A stretch of DNA of 64,000 nt from Burkholderia puraquae (GTDB lineage: Bacteria > Pseudomonadota > Gammaproteobacteria > Burkholderiales > Burkholderiaceae): assembly GCF_002099195.1 (NCBI RefSeq), contig NZ_NBYX01000001.1, positions 225,828 through 289,827 of the forward strand. Reading direction: 5' to 3'. This document shows positions 62,143 to 64,000 of the stretch, one piece after another. The position numbers were made by a program, and so were the translations under genes. The notes beneath the pieces were generated by a model. That model did no database searches, was not told the DNA's origin, and saw only the letters and a program-made list of their open reading frames with translations. Every line of letters starts with the position of its first letter. The first letter of the stretch is position 1.

Positions 62143-62181
62143 TGAGACGCTGGGACGTTCGTCTCAGCGCAATGAGACGAA
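62143..62181. promoter_or_regulatory. Enhancer-like inverted repeat (TGAGACG sites)
   Basis: TTCGTCTCA-N6-TGAGACGAA (62158-62181) has two perfect 9-bp arms; a third half-site TGAGACG lies at 62143-62149. It is about 160 bp upstream of the sigma54-like promoter of the dehydrogenase gene, the usual distance for activator (enhancer-binding protein) sites. The activator is unknown. Confidence 0.6.
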
Positions 62182-62252
62182 TCGCGAGACGCACGCTGCC
62201 ACGCGGGCTCATTGCCGCGATCGATGGAACGGATCGTTGCGCACATTACCCC

Positions 62253-62283
62253 TTTACTTGAAGTGAACTTCAATTTGTATCAT
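62253..62283 (+). promoter_or_regulatory. MerR-type promoter with 19-bp spacer
   Basis: A -35-like TTTACT (62253-62258) and -10-like TATCAT (62278-62283) are separated by 19 bp instead of 17. Within the spacer lies the dyad TTGAAGTGAACTTCAA (62258-62273). This overlong spacer with a central dyad is the mark of promoters activated by MerR-family proteins. It lies 68 bp upstream of the MFS start codon. Confidence 0.65.
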
Positions 62284-62350
62284 GTGCGCCAGTCCGATCG
62301 CGGACGCGTGACGCATCCCGTTGCACGCGGCCGCTTCAACGGAGGTGGAG

Positions 62351-63562
62351 ATGACCGAATCGCCTGTCGCGGCCGACGCCGCCACGCTGCCGTCGCGCAG
62401 CTACCGGGCCGCCGTCGCGAACGTCGTGCTGGCGAGCATCGTGTCGGCGTTGCACGTCGGCAAGGCGACGATCGCGTTGCCGTCGCTCCAGCACGAGTTC
62501 GGCGGCTCGCTCGCTTCGCTGAGCGGGATCATGTCGGTGTTTCCGTTCGTCGGCGTGGTCGGCGGCATCGCGGCCGGCCTGCTGGTGCGGCGCTGGGGCG
62601 ACCGGCTGCTGCTGATCGCGGGCCTCGTCATCCTCGGCCTGTCGAGTGTCGCCGGCGCATGGGCCGGCAGCTTCGCGCTGCTGCTGGCCACGCGCTTCGC
62701 CGAGGGGCTCGGCTTCGTGATCGTCGTGGTCGCCGCGCCGGCCGTACTGAATCGCGTGACGCCGCCCGAGCGGCGCAATGTCGCGTTCGGGCTGTGGAGC
62801 ACGTTCATGCCGGCCGGCATGGCACTGTCGATGCTGGTCGGGCCGCTGCTCGGCGGCTGGCGCAACGGCTGGCTAGCGGCCGCGGCGCTGACGCTCGTCG
62901 CGGCGGCTGCGGTGCCTGTCACGACGTCCGCCGCTGCGCCATCGCGACAGGCCGTCGCGACGCGCATCGGGCCCGCGCTGCGCGACGTGTTCGCGTCACG
63001 GTCGACCACGCTGCTCGCGCTGGGTTTCGCGACCTACAACGTGCAGTTCTTCGCGGCGATGACGTTCCTGCCGGTGTTCCTGATGCAGCGCCTCGGCGTC
63101 GCGGTCGGTGCAGCGGGGGTGATCAGCGCGGCGATCGTCGCCGCGTGCGTGATCGGCAACCTGACGGCTGGCTGGCTGCTGTCGCGCGGCGCGCGGCCGG
63201 GGATCGTGATGGCTGCGACGTCGGTCGCGATCGGCGTGGCCGGCGCGGGGCTCTTCAGCGCAGCCACGCCTGCGCCGCTCGCGGTTGCGCTGGGTTTTGC
63301 GTTCTCGGCGATCGCGGGGATGCTGCCGGCGACGATCCTCGCATGCGCGCCGGGCTCCGCGCCGACGCCGTCGCTGGCGCCGCTCAGCATCGGCTGGGTC
63401 GTGCAGGGCAACTATCTCGGACAGGTGATCGGACCGCTGGCGATCGGCGCGATCGTCGGTGCATTCGGCTGGTCGGGCGGCATCGGGCTGATGCTCGCGA
63501 CTGCCGTCACCGGCGCGGCGATCGGCCTGTCGCTGCTGCGCGAACCGATGGGCCGGCGCTGA
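62351..63562 (+). CDS. MFS transporter
   Basis: A 403-residue inner-membrane transporter with 12 helices, of the CynX/NimT or drug-efflux type. Motif A appears weakly as GLLVRRWGDRLLLIAG after helix 2, and RFAEGLGFVIVVVAAPAVLNRVTPPERRNVAFGLWSTFMPAGMALSMLVGPLLGG covers helices 4-5. Substrate unknown. The ATG at 62351 has GGAGGTGGAG right upstream; an earlier ATG at 62321 does not. Its promoter has MerR-type architecture, so expression is probably induced by a toxic compound or stress. Confidence 0.9.
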   Translation: MTESPVAADAATLPSRSYRAAVANVVLASIVSALHVGKATIALPSLQHEFGGSLASLSGIMSVFPFVGVVGGIAAGLLVRRWGDRLLLIAGLVILGLSSVAGAWAGSFALLLATRFAEGLGFVIVVVAAPAVLNRVTPPERRNVAFGLWSTFMPAGMALSMLVGPLLGGWRNGWLAAAALTLVAAAAVPVTTSAAAPSRQAVATRIGPALRDVFASRSTTLLALGFATYNVQFFAAMTFLPVFLMQRLGVAVGAAGVISAAIVAACVIGNLTAGWLLSRGARPGIVMAATSVAIGVAGAGLFSAATPAPLAVALGFAFSAIAGMLPATILACAPGSAPTPSLAPLSIGWVVQGNYLGQVIGPLAIGAIVGAFGWSGGIGLMLATAVTGAAIGLSLLREPMGRR

Positions 63563-63600
63563 GCGCGGCGCCGTTCAACCTGCACGGAAATCCGTCAAGC

Positions 63601-64000
63601 ATGCTCGACACCATGGAAAGCCTGATTTGCGAAGAAGACGTGCCGTGCGATACGCCGGCATGGGTCGAACACGATGCGATGCCGCCACGTGGCGGCGTCG
63701 CGCATCCGCTCGTGACGCTCGGCCGAGCGGCGGTTCCCGGGCACGCCGCAGCGTCCGTCTCGCCGTTGCGTTCGCAACTGTTCGTCACGGTGCTGGAGGC
63801 CGACGACAATGCGTTGCTGATTCGCTGGGTCGAGAGCGGCCGTTGCCATTACGGCGAACAGCGCTGGCGCTTGCGGGTCGCGTTGCAGCCGGGCCGTTGT
63901 GCGATCTCGGGGCAGCCGATCGAACCGGGCGAGCCGGTGTTCCGGCCGGTGCGGCGGCCCGTGCCGGCCAATGGCGACGAGATGATCCGCCCGGCGTCGG
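63601..64000 (+). CDS. DUF3331 domain-containing protein (3' truncated by window end)
   Basis: The open frame from ATG 63601 runs for 133 codons to the window edge without a stop, so the gene is incomplete here. The product has a polar N-terminus, then the segment FVTVLEADDNALLIRWVESGRCHYGEQRWRL and GRCAISGQPIEPGEPVFRPV, which matches the DUF3331 family of Burkholderia: a conserved Cys, Tyr-Gly-Glu-Gln-Trp and C(A/T)(I/L)SG pattern. Function unknown. It follows the MFS gene by 38 bp on the same strand. Confidence 0.82.
   Translation, partial: MLDTMESLICEEDVPCDTPAWVEHDAMPPRGGVAHPLVTLGRAAVPGHAAASVSPLRSQLFVTVLEADDNALLIRWVESGRCHYGEQRWRLRVALQPGRCAISGQPIEPGEPVFRPVRRPVPANGDEMIRPAS

Larger units (their letters stand above)
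61877..62350. promoter_or_regulatory. Divergent regulatory region, dehydrogenase and MFS pump
   Basis: This 474-bp region contains no gene but three regulatory candidates: a sigma54-like promoter facing the dehydrogenase (61991-62008), a cluster of TGAGACG half-sites with a 24-bp dyad (62143-62181), and a MerR-type promoter facing the MFS gene (62253-62283). They are listed separately. Confidence 0.6.

Noticed and set aside
63601-63849. Minus-strand open frames at the end of the window
   Set aside because: They lie opposite the DUF3331 gene, whose conserved Cys/Trp pattern is on the plus strand.

Overview
The window is high-GC, densely coded proteobacterial DNA and reads as a Burkholderia chromosome, most likely the Burkholderia cepacia complex. 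The best evidence is a three-gene FAD-glucose dehydrogenase operon (27149-30554). Its 168, 539 and 425 residue subunits and its cluster and active-site residues match the well-studied B. cepacia enzyme as I remember it. Burkholderia-type porin, DUF3331 and paa genes agree with this. I saw no rRNA, tRNA, insertion sequence, prophage or CRISPR array, so this looks like core or stable accessory chromosome.

Layout. 1-5700: a MarR regulator with its own palindromic operator, a small protein, a D,D-endopeptidase (PbpG type), a propeller-like unknown, a LysR regulator, a small winged-helix protein and an outer-membrane barrel. 5736-8707: the Mg2+ P-type ATPase mgtA, preceded by a proline-rich 52-codon leader ORF. 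9217-18513: a subtilase lipoprotein, an orphan glutamate/aspartate binding protein, a Bcr/CflA efflux pump with a GNAT enzyme, small secreted or membrane proteins, and a TPM (YgcG-like)/LemA pair. 18530-26843: pbpC and a bacterial alpha-2-macroglobulin with an intact CLEQ thioester. 27149-32329: the glucose dehydrogenase operon, a DoxX protein and a porin. 32413-36831: a cysteine hydrolase, then a LysR/M20 hydrolase/MHS transporter module. 37041-41796: ppnP, a small secreted protein, a ClC channel with CBS domains, its MarR neighbour, and an HPP membrane protein with CBS domains. 42159-46577: two LysR regulators around a sugar-acid type transporter and a 2-hydroxyacid dehydrogenase. 47243-50350: a coiled-coil membrane protein, a solute-binding protein fused to LysM, and the ChaA antiporter. 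50902-54679: phenylacetate genes paaH and paaK and an enoyl-CoA hydratase behind a TetR-type palindrome. 54818-64000: MarC, an aldo/keto reductase, a CPBP protease, a VC0807-like protein, an orphan histidine kinase, a butanediol-type dehydrogenase, an MFS pump and a truncated DUF3331 gene.

The most interesting material is regulatory. (1) The mgtA leader ORF ends inside an 11-bp hairpin arm. The other arm can alternatively pair with the mgtA ribosome binding site, which resembles the logic of enterobacterial mgtL but with unrelated sequence. (2) The clc-linked marR promoter and the HPP promoter carry nearly the same 15-bp operator, tying two CBS-domain membrane proteins into one regulon. (3) The dehydrogenase at 60812 has a GG-N10-GC sigma54-like promoter with a 24-bp inverted repeat about 160 bp upstream. 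(4) The MFS gene at 62351 has a MerR-type promoter with a 19-bp spacer carrying a perfect dyad. Promoters, operators and RNA structures were read by eye and have no experimental or computed support here.
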